24,640 bases of DNA from Bacteroidota bacterium (GCA_025360565.1 JANYBY010000211.1:1-24640); one strand, 5' to 3'. Shown: positions 1-7,461, counted from the stretch's first letter. Numbers and translations are program-made. The notes: generated by a model from the sequence alone, not told the origin.

Positions 1-359
1 TTGCGCATCAAGTTCCCAAGCGGATCAAGCGTTAGGGTAAAAAAGGGGAAGGCGTTTGGCCTCACAAAGGCCTTATTGCCGTTTTTGCCGGCATAATATA
101 AGATCTCAATTTTTTTAAGTGTATTTTTAAAATACAATTTGCGCGGAGAGCTTTGTAATTTTATTTCTGAATTAGCCGCGTTAAATCCGGTTTCAAGCCT
201 TTCAATGGCCGCTATATTTACCCTTAATGTTTTAATATTTTTTATGGAGTCGTTCATTTGGCTCAATAATTTTGCAGGCTTAATTTCAAGAGATCCGTTA
301 AAAGAAACCGAGATAATAAAAACCGGAAAAATAAATATATACTTAAGCGCTTTAATAAT
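1..359 (-). CDS. DUF1571/LolA-like exported protein, 5' part only
   Basis: The reverse strand is open from about 359 to the window edge, so the C-terminal part lies outside. The N-terminus reads as a signal peptide (IKALKYIFIFPVFIISVSFNG), followed by a region rich in Ser, Asn and Lys (MNDSIKNIKTLRVNIAAIER) that resembles the start of DUF1571/LolA-like periplasmic proteins of Bacteroidota. The family match is from memory of such sequences and is moderate. There is no ATG, GTG or TTG between the upstream in-frame stop (TAA at 384-386, inside the likely -7 box) and the signal peptide. The only initiator-like codons there are two ATT codons at 357-359 and 354-356. A TTG or ATG start further in would remove the signal peptide. 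The gene is divergent from kdsB. A frameshift at the extreme 5' end is the alternative. Confidence 0.6.
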   Translation of the reverse strand, partial: MIKALKYIFIFPVFIISVSFNGSLEIKPAKLLSQMNDSIKNIKTLRVNIAAIERLETGFNAANSEIKLQSSPRKLYFKNTLKKIEILYYAGKNGNKAFVRPNAFPFFTLTLDPLGNLMR

Positions 360-365
360 AAAATG

Positions 366-397
366 TTGGTAGAATGGGCAAAATTACTTTATTTTTG
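366..397 (+). promoter_or_regulatory. Candidate kdsB promoter (TTG / TATTTTTG)
   Basis: A TTG at 366-368 and TATTTTTG at 390-397 are separated by 21 nt, matching the Bacteroidota primary-sigma pattern (TTG, 19-21 nt, TAnnTTTG). The ATG of kdsB follows at 414, implying a leader of roughly 10 nt. The box lies 3 nt from the oppositely directed -7 box, so the two promoters would compete for polymerase. Confidence 0.5.
379..386 (-). promoter_or_regulatory. Candidate -7 box (TAATTTTG) for the leftward gene
   Basis: On the reverse strand TAATTTTG matches the Bacteroidota -7 consensus TAnnTTTG. Transcription would start near 372, giving a leader of only about 13-16 nt before the ATT codons at 354-359. 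No TTG is found 19-21 nt upstream, so only the -7 half is supported. Confidence 0.4.
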
Positions 398-413
398 CTT
401 TAATATTTTATAA

Positions 414-1154
414 ATGTCAATTATTGCCATAATACCCGCGCGTTACGCTTCTTCCCGTTTTCCGGGCAAGCCGTTGGCCTTAATCAACGGCATATCAATG
501 CTGCAAAGGGTTTACGAGCAAACTGCTAAAGCAAGCTTGTTATCCGAAATAATTATTGCCACCGACGATGCCCGTATAAAAGAACACGCCCAAAGTTTTG
601 GGGCAAAGGTAATTATTACCAAGGCAGATCATCCAAGCGGTACCGACAGGTGTTATGAAGCTTATCAGATCAACAATAAAAAATACGATTTTGTAATTAA
701 CGTACAGGGCGATGAGCCTTTTTTGGATCCTGAACAAATTAATTCTTTGGCCGGCGAATGTAAAGGTAATACTGAAATTATTACGCAAATGATAAAATGC
801 AACAGCCATGAGGTGTTGTTTGATGAGGGAGAAGTTAAAATTGTTTTAAACTCAAACAACGATGCTTTATATTTTAGCCGTAGCGTTATCCCCTTTATAA
901 AAAATAAACCCGAAAGCCAATGGCATTTGCATTTTAACTATTACAGGCATGTAGGTATGTATGCTTACCGTGTTGATATTCTGGAAAAGATCACAAAACT
1001 ACCTCCTTCTGAACTCGAAAAGGCCGAATCTTTAGAGCAATTGCGCTGGTTACAAAATCAATTTAAAATTAAGTGCGTTGAAACCACTTTTGACTCACAT
1101 TGCGTGGATACCCCCGCCGATATTGAAAAAGTGCTGAAATTAATGGGGAAATAA
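414..1154 (+). CDS. kdsB: 3-deoxy-manno-octulosonate cytidylyltransferase (CMP-KDO synthetase)
   Basis: This cytosolic enzyme joins KDO to CMP from CTP, activating the sugar that links lipid A to the LPS core. The 246-residue length is normal for KdsB. The N-terminal nucleotide-binding stretch IPARYASSRFPGKPL (about residues 6-20), ATDDARI, the metal/substrate motif NVQGDEPF, the RHVGMYAYR segment and the ESLEQLRWL near the C-terminus are all present in the expected order. The gene stands alone, with a promoter of its own and the divergent DUF1571-like gene behind it. No other KDO or lipid A genes are in the window. The reading frame is intact. Confidence 0.96.
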   Translation: MSIIAIIPARYASSRFPGKPLALINGISMLQRVYEQTAKASLLSEIIIATDDARIKEHAQSFGAKVIITKADHPSGTDRCYEAYQINNKKYDFVINVQGDEPFLDPEQINSLAGECKGNTEIITQMIKCNSHEVLFDEGEVKIVLNSNNDALYFSRSVIPFIKNKPESQWHLHFNYYRHVGMYAYRVDILEKITKLPPSELEKAESLEQLRWLQNQFKIKCVETTFDSHCVDTPADIEKVLKLMGK

Positions 1155-1192
1155 TAAGCTAATTTTGGTAAAAATCTTATTTAAAATTTTTA

Positions 1193-1200
1193 TATCTTTG
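1193..1200 (+). promoter_or_regulatory. Candidate -7 box (TATCTTTG) for the T9SS cargo gene
   Basis: TATCTTTG matches TAnnTTTG and lies 22 nt before the ATG at 1223. The nearest TTG (1165-1167) is 25 nt upstream, somewhat longer than usual, so only the -7 half is well supported. Confidence 0.45.
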
Positions 1201-1222
1201 TTAAAATTTAAAAATCAACATC

Positions 1223-2242
1223 ATGAAAAAACTTTACTTTTCGGCTTTATCAATTGTTTTTGGTTTAAGCTTAAATGCTCAAACAATTAATCAAGGCAAT
1301 CATGCGCCAACCAATGGCGACAGATACGGTACTTATCAGGTAGACTCTTCATTCGTACCAAGTGCAATATCAGGCGCAGGTGTAACCTGGAATTATGCTT
1401 TGGTTACACATAGCAGTATAGTTAGTAATTATTCGGTTACAACGAACGCGAACCCCGCTTATACGCTTGCTACTACTTCAAACGCGGCTTCAGGATCGAA
1501 CATTCAATATTATAAAGATTCTCCGACCGAACTTAAAAATTTTGGGGGTTATTTAAATTTGAACGGAATTTCCGGTACGGTTAATTATACAACTCCTGCA
1601 GTTGCTATGGCTTATCCAACCAGTATGGGTACATCCACAACCAGCACAACCGGAGGAACCCTTTCAGCTTTAGGTCAGCCCGGTACTTTTACCGGCACAT
1701 GCAATTCAACTGCTGATGCAACAGGAACATTGGTTTTACCGTCAAAAACATTCAGCTCAGTAATTCGTGTTGTTACTTCTCAAACATTAATTTTCTCGAT
1801 CCCGGGGGTTGGTGTATCAAATGGTACTATCACTCAAAAAACATACGACTATTATTCTTTGGCTGATTCTAAGTTTCCTATTTTATCGCATCTTACCAAT
1901 TTTGTAAATGCTCCTCCGGTAGCAAGTGCCTCATCACAATCTATTGCTACTGTTCAAAAGAGTTACCAATCGGTTGGCGTAAAAGAAAATGCTAAAGAAG
2001 AAGTTGCTTTAAATGTTTATCCTAATCCTTCCGGTTCAATTGTAAATTTTGTAACTGAAAACAATAACGCGGCATCAGTATCTGTTCATGACATTAACGG
2101 TAAACTGATAGAAAGCGCTATTTTAACCAATGGTAAATTAAATTTAAACGTAAGCGGTTATAGCAATGGTATTTATATTTACAAATTATTAGATGCCAAT
2201 AAGGCGGCTTTAAAAACAGGTAAATTAACTGTTACGCATTAA
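1223..2242 (+). CDS. Secreted protein with T9SS type A C-terminal sorting domain
   Basis: The 339-residue protein starts with a signal peptide (MKKLYFSALSIVFGLSLNAQ, cleavage expected after Ala-Gln) and ends with a classic type A sorting domain from about residue 264: VYPNPSGS, then VSVHDINGKLI, LNVSGYSNGIYIYKL and a short basic tail. This is the signal that directs export through the type IX secretion system and usually leads to anchoring at the cell surface. The middle is rich in Ser, Thr, Gly and Asn and low in charge, with no catalytic motif I can recognise, so the surface function is unknown. It is transcribed alone, between its own -7 box and a strong terminator. Confidence 0.9.
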   Translation: MKKLYFSALSIVFGLSLNAQTINQGNHAPTNGDRYGTYQVDSSFVPSAISGAGVTWNYALVTHSSIVSNYSVTTNANPAYTLATTSNAASGSNIQYYKDSPTELKNFGGYLNLNGISGTVNYTTPAVAMAYPTSMGTSTTSTTGGTLSALGQPGTFTGTCNSTADATGTLVLPSKTFSSVIRVVTSQTLIFSIPGVGVSNGTITQKTYDYYSLADSKFPILSHLTNFVNAPPVASASSQSIATVQKSYQSVGVKENAKEEVALNVYPNPSGSIVNFVTENNNAASVSVHDINGKLIESAILTNGKLNLNVSGYSNGIYIYKLLDANKAALKTGKLTVTH

Positions 2243-2267
2243 TAGTTCAGATAAATTTTATAATTTT

Positions 2268-2296
2268 AAGCCACTCTTAACGGAGTGGCTTTTTTA
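2268..2296 (+). terminator. Rho-independent terminator after the T9SS cargo gene
   Basis: A perfect 9-bp stem (AAGCCACTC at 2268-2276 with GAGTGGCTT at 2283-2291, six-base loop) is followed by a T run. It begins 25 nt after the stop codon at 2240-2242 and separates the cargo gene from yqeY. Confidence 0.85.
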
Positions 2297-2312
2297 TTAA
2301 ACCAAAATTAAA

Positions 2313-2753
2313 ATGAATATAGAAGAAAAAATAAATGCTGATATTAAAACAGCAATGTTGGCTAAAGATGCAAAAAAATTAGAGGCATTAAGGGCCATTA
2401 AGTCTGTTATACTGCTCTTAAAAACGTCTCCTGAGGGATTGACGGAAGATAGCGCAAACAAAGGCATTCAAAAGGAAGTAAAAAAGCGCAAAGAGAGCGC
2501 TGACATTTATAAAACACAAAACCGTCCCGATCTTGAAGAAGTTGAGTTGTTCCAAGCAAAAGTAATGGAAGAATATTTACCCAAACAAATGAGTGAAGAT
2601 GAAATAAAAGCGGAACTCACAAAAATTATTGCTTCGGTAGGCGCAAGTGGTCCCGGCGATTTAGGTAAGGTAATGGGTGCGGCATCAAAAGCACTTGCCG
2701 GTAAAGCCGATAATAAATTGGTTTCGGTTTTGGTAAAACAATTGTTGGGTTAA
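2313..2753 (+). CDS. yqeY: GatB/YqeY domain protein
   Basis: The 146-residue protein is a stand-alone YqeY. The start MNIEEKINADIKTAMLAKDA, the segment LEALRAIKSVILL and the C-terminal half with KVMEEYLPKQMSEDEI and a GDLGKVMGAASKAL helix are typical. The family is homologous to the tail domain of GatB, the tRNA-dependent amidotransferase subunit. Its role as a free protein is not firmly established; a tRNA or translation link is inferred from homology only. The length and order of segments are normal. It lies downstream of a terminator, so it probably has its own weak promoter, which I could not identify. Confidence 0.92.
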   Translation: MNIEEKINADIKTAMLAKDAKKLEALRAIKSVILLLKTSPEGLTEDSANKGIQKEVKKRKESADIYKTQNRPDLEEVELFQAKVMEEYLPKQMSEDEIKAELTKIIASVGASGPGDLGKVMGAASKALAGKADNKLVSVLVKQLLG

Positions 2754-2770
2754 ACCTCTTTAAGAAACTA

Positions 2771-2884
2771 CGGAGACAAAGAGAGTATGGAGAAACACGG
2801 AGTTTATTTACAAACTCTTTTAAATTTATTATTTACCAAATGCAAAATTCTTCTCCGTGAAACTCTATATTCTCCGTTTCTCCG
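2771..2884. repeat. Imperfect inverted repeat, CGGAG/CTCCG type
   Basis: The left arm 2771-2802 begins CGGAGACAAAGAGAG and ends ACACGGAG. The right arm 2853-2884 begins CTCCGTGAAACTC and ends TTTCTCCG. The reverse complement of the right arm lines up with the left over about 32 nt with roughly three quarters identity. A small hairpin sits just inside the left arm (GAGTTT 2800-2805 with AAACTC 2812-2817, followed by TTTT) and could end yqeY transcription. Confidence 0.75.
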
Positions 2885-2908
2885 AGGTTAGTTTATCAGA
2901 AGAGTTCA

Positions 2909-2995
2909 CCACAGAGACACAGAGTTTGAGAGCACAGAGAAAAAATTCTGCAAAATAACCTCTGCGCTAGCCTCGCCCTCTGTGCTTCTGCAGAA
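2909..2995. repeat. Second inverted repeat, CACAGAG type
   Basis: A stretch beginning CACAGAGACACAGAG (2910-2924) contains GCACAGAG at 2932-2939, paired with CTCTGTGC at 2978-2985. TTCTGCA at 2946-2952 recurs as the palindrome TTCTGCAGAA at 2986-2995. The repeat ends exactly where the tonB stop codon (2996-2998) begins. It adjoins the CGGAG-type repeat, so the whole 240-nt space between yqeY and tonB is repeat-derived. Together these could act as a bidirectional terminator. Confidence 0.65.
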
Positions 2996-3796
2996 CTAAT
3001 CCATTTTAAATTTAATGGGCAATTGAAAATAAACTCTTACCGGTTTACCGCCCATCATACCCGGGGTTTTAAAATTGGGAATCATGCCTACAACTCTTAA
3101 CGCTTCCTGATCTAAACCAAATCCTAAATTATTGAGTAAACTTAAATTACCTACTTTACCGCTTTGGTCAACTATAAATTTTACATACACGGTTCCTTCT
3201 TTTCCGGCAGCGGCGGCATCTTCGGGGTATTTTAATTTTGAAGCTAAGAACGCGTACAATGCCCGTAAACCGCCTTCGTATTCAGGATTTGAATCGGCAA
3301 CATAAACAACAACATCGGTTGATGGAGTGGAAATAGAGGTCGTGTTTGGCGGGCCAACAGTGGTTGTGCCTGTTGATGGTGGACCATCGGTAGTGGTTCC
3401 GCTGCCAACGCCCGTGTTATCGGGTAAAACGGTATTGGTAACAGCGCTTTCTGTTTCAGAAATTACCGTTGATATTTGTTGTGAGGCCGAACTTTTGGTT
3501 GTTGGCGGATGGGGCTGAGTTGGCACTTCGGGTTGTTTTATATCAACGAACACAACAATATCTGAGTCGTTTGCGGTTGTAAGTCCGCAGTTATTTTTGG
3601 CATCGGGCATATTATTTCTATTACTTAAATAAAATGCAACCGACATTAAAACGCCAAATCCAAACAACATAATTGAAAGGGATTTTACAACAGTGTTTCC
3701 GTACGCTGAACGGATAGCGTAGGCACCGTAACTTTTATTTCTGTTAGCAAAAATAACCTCGTTAATTTTTTGCTGGTTGTTCATTAAGTAACTCAT
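2996..3796 (-). CDS. tonB: TonB family energy transducer
   Basis: TonB couples the inner-membrane proton gradient, through ExbB/ExbD, to outer-membrane receptors. The 266-residue protein has the Bacteroidota layout: a short cytoplasmic start with KINEVIFANRNKSYGAYAIR, a membrane segment at about residues 37-57, a periplasmic linker rich in Pro, Thr and Ser with GPPSTGTTT/GPPNTTS repeats at about 85-165, and a TonB C-terminal domain at about 185-266 (EGTVYVKFIVDQSGKVGN, then PVRVYFQLPIKF). Translation could start at residue 1 or at Met5, which is closer to the family's usual N-terminus. No exbB or exbD lies in the window. The upstream neighbours are the T9SS-linked pair at 5606-4042, separated from it by a repeat. 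Confidence 0.93.
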   Translation of the reverse strand: MSYLMNNQQKINEVIFANRNKSYGAYAIRSAYGNTVVKSLSIMLFGFGVLMSVAFYLSNRNNMPDAKNNCGLTTANDSDIVVFVDIKQPEVPTQPHPPTTKSSASQQISTVISETESAVTNTVLPDNTGVGSGTTTDGPPSTGTTTVGPPNTTSISTPSTDVVVYVADSNPEYEGGLRALYAFLASKLKYPEDAAAAGKEGTVYVKFIVDQSGKVGNLSLLNNLGFGLDQEALRVVGMIPNFKTPGMMGGKPVRVYFQLPIKFKMD

Positions 3797-3946
3797 GATT
3801 TCCGATTTTAAATTGTTTCCTGATGTAAAATTACGGGCAAGGCACCTAAACTAAAACTACTCTCTTAAAAGTGGCTGTATTTAGTTTTTAAGTGGAGGGA
3901 AATGGAGGAGAATTGGTATTAGCTTGTGCATGCGGTATTTTTAATA

Positions 3947-4041
3947 CAGAGGCAAAGAGTCGCTAAGTCACGGAGTTTTTTTGTTTTTCCCCCGAGCTGT
4001 TTTCACTTTTCTCAGTGTCTTTGTGCCACTGTTACCCTGTG
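3947..4041. repeat. Imperfect inverted repeat abutting the porP-like stop codon
   Basis: The left arm (GGCAAAGAGTCGCTAAGTCA, then CGGAG, 3951-3975) is partly complementary to the right arm (CTCAGTGTCTTTGTGCCACT, then GTTACC, 4011-4036). The sequence resembles the CACAGAG repeat at 2909-2995 but is not a copy. It ends one base before the stop codon of the PorP/SprF gene (4042-4044) and may terminate that transcript before tonB. The rest of the 3797-4041 gap shows nothing further. Confidence 0.6.
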
Positions 4042-4998
4042 TTAAAAGGTGCATTCATCCACCACGCGTTTGCCTTGTTTCTCAGTCATATCGCCGCCAA
4101 AAATAGGCGAAACGCTGATCATAATTTCGCCGGTACTTGGCGCGGCCCGCATCATTTTATTGATAGAAAAATCGTAAGCCAAGCCAACGTTAAGGTTTCT
4201 CAGCAATCTGAATTGAATAATGCCGCAAACAAAATTACGCCCTCTTAAAGTTACCCCAAAGGCTACGCGTTTGTTATAATAATCCATTATATTAAGTTCT
4301 ATAGATGGCAGTGTAATAACCGAACTGCGCATGTTAACAGCTACGGTTAAATTATTGTAATCGTTTAGTTCTATTTTTTTTCCTACGCTAATGTTGTAGT
4401 GGGGAACAAGGGGCGAGGGACTTCCTATTTGTCCGCCAATTCCCTTCTGTTTAAAAATGGTGAGTTGAAACAAACTAAGATCGGCAAAAAATTTTTTGTT
4501 GGATAAACGTACACCCGGAATAACATCGGGAATAGTAATAATGGATGATGCGCTTTTTGCAACAGCCGGGTCGTTCTTATCTAAATTATTAAGGGTTAAA
4601 CGGTATTGTTTCATTCCGGCAAATACGCCAAACGACAAAACCATTTTTCGGCTCACGAATAAATGATAGGAGTATGAAAGCCAAAGATCGTTATGTACAA
4701 AAACACCATTTTGATCCTGCCCAAAATAAACGCCAACATTATGCCAATCGTGATAACTGCGTGGCGGCACAAAATTATAATTAAACGAAAGAAAAATAGA
4801 TTTGGGGTTGTTAGATACGCCAAGCCATTGTGTTCTTGCACCAAAAACAACTTCGTACGGCACACTCACCGCTGCGCCCGATGCCGCCGGATTGTAACCA
4901 ATTTTATTAAAAATAAACTGCGTGTATTGCGGCAATTGTTGAGCGTTTAAAGAACCCGCCAATAAAAATATAAATAAGTATTTTAAATGGGCCCTCAT
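4042..4998 (-). CDS. PorP/SprF family type IX secretion system membrane protein
   Basis: The 318-residue outer-membrane protein has a signal peptide (MRAHLKYLFIFLLAGSLNAQ) followed by QLPQYTQFIFNKIGYNPAASG, the family's N-terminal signature. An alternating hydrophobic pattern suggests a beta-barrel, closing with NLNVGLAYDFSINKM and EIMISVSPIFGG. PorP/SprF proteins help specific T9SS cargo, usually of type B, to leave the cell or attach to it. The gene overlaps the stop of the upstream type B cargo gene by 4 nt (ATGA), so the two are translationally coupled and very likely partners. The core T9SS machinery is not in this window. Confidence 0.93.
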   Translation of the reverse strand: MRAHLKYLFIFLLAGSLNAQQLPQYTQFIFNKIGYNPAASGAAVSVPYEVVFGARTQWLGVSNNPKSIFLSFNYNFVPPRSYHDWHNVGVYFGQDQNGVFVHNDLWLSYSYHLFVSRKMVLSFGVFAGMKQYRLTLNNLDKNDPAVAKSASSIITIPDVIPGVRLSNKKFFADLSLFQLTIFKQKGIGGQIGSPSPLVPHYNISVGKKIELNDYNNLTVAVNMRSSVITLPSIELNIMDYYNKRVAFGVTLRGRNFVCGIIQFRLLRNLNVGLAYDFSINKMMRAAPSTGEIMISVSPIFGGDMTEKQGKRVVDECTF

Positions 4999-5606
4999 CT
5001 TAAAATAGCTACATCTCCTTTCACTAAATGATTTTTATGGCTGCCTTCGTAATAAAAAACATAATAATAGGTGCCGTCGGGCACATGTATCCCGTTCCAG
5101 GTACCGTCCCACGGCGTATAGGTGCCTTTTTGTTTATGCACTTGTTGCCCCCATTTATTAAAAACAAATAATTCAAATTTGGGATAGAATTCCCAATTTC
5201 CAATTTGCCAATGATCGTTGTAACCATCATCGTTTGGGGTAAAGTGGTTAAACACGGTTACTTTACAGGGTTCTTTTGTAACTTTTAAATTTATAGTTGT
5301 ATCGGTCGAATTTAATTTAACGTAAACATAATAGCTTCCGGCTTCCAAATTATCAATGCTAAAAACCCCTGTTTGCCCGGTACTCCAGGTAATGGTTAAG
5401 GCATCGCCCGGTAGAAGCCCCTCAATATTAACGGCTGCAGCACCTTTAGTGCACTCTTCGTTACTGGCACCGGCGGTTATGGTATGACCTGATTGGGAAT
5501 ATGTGGAATGTGTAAAACCAAACAGAAGCGCCAAATAAAATATTCTGAAATTTAATATAGCTAACATAAAATTTACGGTAAACAAGCATTTAAACAAGGG
5601 GTACAC
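4995..5606 (-). CDS. Small SprB-like secreted protein with T9SS type B (CHU_C) sorting domain
   Basis: The frame encodes at most 203 residues. The likely start is Met14 at 5565-5567, because MLAILNFRIFYLALLFGFTHS then makes a clean signal peptide; the longer start leaves 13 extra residues. After the signal comes one SprB-repeat-like module at about 45-110 (CTKGAAAVNIEGLLPGDALT, then TWSTGQTGVFSIDNLEAGSY). The last 90 residues are a type B gliding-motility C-terminal domain: VFNHFTPNDDGYNDHW, FELFVFNKWGQQVH, WDGTWNG and VPDGTYYYVFYY. Such cargo is normally very large; this one is only a signal, one module and the sorting domain. It is coupled to the PorP/SprF gene, which suggests dedicated export of a small surface protein. 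Function beyond that is unknown. Confidence 0.88.
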   Translation of the reverse strand: MYPLFKCLFTVNFMLAILNFRIFYLALLFGFTHSTYSQSGHTITAGASNEECTKGAAAVNIEGLLPGDALTITWSTGQTGVFSIDNLEAGSYYVYVKLNSTDTTINLKVTKEPCKVTVFNHFTPNDDGYNDHWQIGNWEFYPKFELFVFNKWGQQVHKQKGTYTPWDGTWNGIHVPDGTYYYVFYYEGSHKNHLVKGDVAILR

Positions 5607-5734
5607 ACCTATATCTAAAAACTCAATTGTTTACTTATGGTTAAAGGTACAAAAATTATTTTTTAAAAATTTAGAATTTAAATCGACACTGTTTCATAAA
5701 ATTCAGCTCAAATTTAAACCGTATATTTACGCAT

Positions 5735-6691
5735 ATGCTTATGCAAAACATAATTGAAAGAGTAAGCAGGCAAGCCCTTTTGGAAGAGCTTAACAAAGAG
5801 CGTTTTATAAGAAAAACCAATAACGGCAACAATCACATTTACATTATAAATTATCATAACTCGCCCAATACCATACGCGAAATAGGCCGTTTGCGCGAGA
5901 TTACTTTTAGGCATGCAGGTGGCGGAACGGGTAAAGAAATTGATATTGATGAGTTTGATACCAGCCTTCATCCCTACCAACAACTTTTGGTGTGGAACCC
6001 CATAGATGAAGAAATTGTGGGGGCTTACCGTTTTATTTTATGCAAAGATGCCGAGTACGAGAACGGTAAGGTGCTTTTGGCAACTACCGAATTATTTAAT
6101 TTCAGCGATAAATTTTATAACGAGTTTTTACCTTATACCATTGAGTTGGGCCGCTCTTTTATTCAGCCAATGTATCAGCCAAGCGAACAATTCAGAAAAG
6201 GATTATTTAGCCTTGATAATTTATGGGATGGCCTTGGGGCAATTGTGGTGGATAACCCCTCGCAAAAACATTTTTACGGCAAAGTAACAATGTATACCGA
6301 TTTTAATATAAGTGCGCGCGATCATATTTTAAGTTTTTTAAAATTTTATTTTCCCGATAAAGATAATTTGGTAACACCTATTCACGGCATAACCATTAAA
6401 ACGGATGTAACCGCATTTTTAAATGAAATAAAAAACCTAACCTATAAAGAGGGACATGCGGTATTAAATAAAGTAGTGCGTGGGTTTGGCGAAAACATTC
6501 CGCCATTAGTAAACGCGTATAGTAATTTAAGCGCCACCATGAAAAGTTTTGGCACCGCTATTAATCCCACTTTTGGAGGAGTTGAAGAAACCGGAATACT
6601 GGTAACCATAAGCGATATTTATGAAACTAAAAAAGCGCGACACATTAATACTTACCTTGCGGATAAAGGACTACTACCGGGAAATAAATGA
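5735..6691 (+). CDS. GNAT-fold lipid N-acyltransferase (OlsB/GlsB-type)
   Basis: The 318-residue protein matches the acyl-ACP-dependent N-acyltransferase family (Acetyltransf_5), which includes ornithine-lipid OlsB and glycine-lipid GlsB; many databases label it hemolysin-related. Visible signatures are REIGRLREITFRHAGGG (about residues 47-63), IDEFDTSLHPYQQLLVWN, EEIVGAYRF and TIELGRSFIQPMYQ. The expected reaction is transfer of a 3-hydroxy fatty acid to the amino group of an amino acid at the membrane, the first step of aminolipid synthesis. Which amino acid cannot be told. The O-acyltransferase partner (GlsA/OlsA) is not adjacent. Translation may start at 5735 or at the second Met (5741). 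A TATATTTA sequence just upstream is a weak -7 candidate. Confidence 0.8.
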   Translation: MLMQNIIERVSRQALLEELNKERFIRKTNNGNNHIYIINYHNSPNTIREIGRLREITFRHAGGGTGKEIDIDEFDTSLHPYQQLLVWNPIDEEIVGAYRFILCKDAEYENGKVLLATTELFNFSDKFYNEFLPYTIELGRSFIQPMYQPSEQFRKGLFSLDNLWDGLGAIVVDNPSQKHFYGKVTMYTDFNISARDHILSFLKFYFPDKDNLVTPIHGITIKTDVTAFLNEIKNLTYKEGHAVLNKVVRGFGENIPPLVNAYSNLSATMKSFGTAINPTFGGVEETGILVTISDIYETKKARHINTYLADKGLLPGNK

Positions 6692-6693
6692 GC

Positions 6694-6840
6694 AACGAGT
6701 TACATGAATTAACACAAAACTATATTTAAAAAAGAAACGCAAACACTAATCAACAACTAGATTTGTGAAATTTTCTCCAAACTGATAAGCAAACAGATTT
6801 CATAATAATTAGTGATAATTCGTGTAATTGGTGGCAAAAA
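6694..6840. repeat. Inverted repeat of the TAATTCGTGTAATTnGTGGC type
   Basis: The left arm, 6694-6719 (ACGAGTTACATGAATTAACA), is the reverse complement of a degenerate version of the right arm, 6811-6836 (GTGATAATTCGTGTAATT, then GGTGGC), at about 19 of 24 positions. An inner CACTAAT (6733-6739) pairs with ATTAGTG (6808-6814). Similar sequence recurs at 9476-9506. The element begins 3 nt after the acyltransferase stop codon and ends 4 nt before the engB ATG, so it fills the gap. No promoter for engB is evident in it. Confidence 0.65.
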
Positions 6841-6843
6841 AGC

Positions 6844-7458
6844 ATGATAATAAAAAAAGCAATATTTAAACAAAGCGCCGCACGGTTGCAGGATTGTCCG
6901 CGCTCAACATTACCCGAATATGCTTTTATTGGCCGAAGCAACGTTGGCAAATCATCGCTCATAAATATGTTATGCGGCAATAATAAGTTGGCCAAAACAT
7001 CGTCTACCCCCGGAAAAACACAACTCATAAATTATTTTATTATTAATGATAATTGGCATTTGGTTGATCTGCCGGGATACGGCTTTGCCAAAACCAGTAA
7101 AAGTAAGCGCGATAAATTTGAAGTGATCATAAGCGATTATTGTTTAAAGCGCGAAAATTTGGCCTGCCTTTTTGTTTTGATCGATAGCCGTTTACCTTTA
7201 CAGCAAATAGATCTGGAGTTTATGCAATGGTGCAGTTCAAAAAATATTCCCTTTGCCATTATATATACTAAAGCCGATAAAAACTCAAAAGCAGAATTGG
7301 CAAGAAATATTAAGAACCTTGAAAAAGATCTGCATCAGCATTGGGACGAATTGCCAAACAGTTTTATAAGTTCGGCCGAAAAAAAAACCGGTAAAGAAGA
7401 TGTGCTTGAGTTTATACATTTTCGAAATGAAGAAATTAAAAAAGTAGACCAAAACTAG
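6844..7458 (+). CDS. engB: Ribosome biogenesis GTP-binding protein YsxC/EngB
   Basis: This cytosolic GTPase acts late in assembly of the large ribosomal subunit. All G motifs are present and intact: G1 GRSNVGKSS (30-38), G2 within SSTPGKTQ (53-60), G3 DLPGYG (75-80), G4 TKAD (142-145) and G5 SSAE (176-179). The 204-residue length is usual. The next gene starts 3 nt after its stop, so the two are very probably cotranscribed. Confidence 0.96.
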   Translation: MIIKKAIFKQSAARLQDCPRSTLPEYAFIGRSNVGKSSLINMLCGNNKLAKTSSTPGKTQLINYFIINDNWHLVDLPGYGFAKTSKSKRDKFEVIISDYCLKRENLACLFVLIDSRLPLQQIDLEFMQWCSSKNIPFAIIYTKADKNSKAELARNIKNLEKDLHQHWDELPNSFISSAEKKTGKEDVLEFIHFRNEEIKKVDQN

Positions 7459-7461
7459 TAA

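Noticed and set aside
139..372. 77-codon forward open frame
   Set aside because: It is antisense to the exported DUF1571-like protein, whose reading frame makes sense as a signal peptide plus domain.
2771..2995. CRISPR array
   Set aside because: The repeats are few, inverted and degenerate, with no regular spacer lengths and no cas genes.
4995..5606. Truncated large SprB gene
   Set aside because: The frame has its own signal peptide and stop and is coupled to porP-like, so it is treated as an intact small gene, although decay of a larger ancestor is not excluded.
6688..6729. 13-codon ORF overlapping the acyltransferase stop (MSNELHELTQNYI)
   Set aside because: It lies in the left arm of an intergenic repeat and has no other support.
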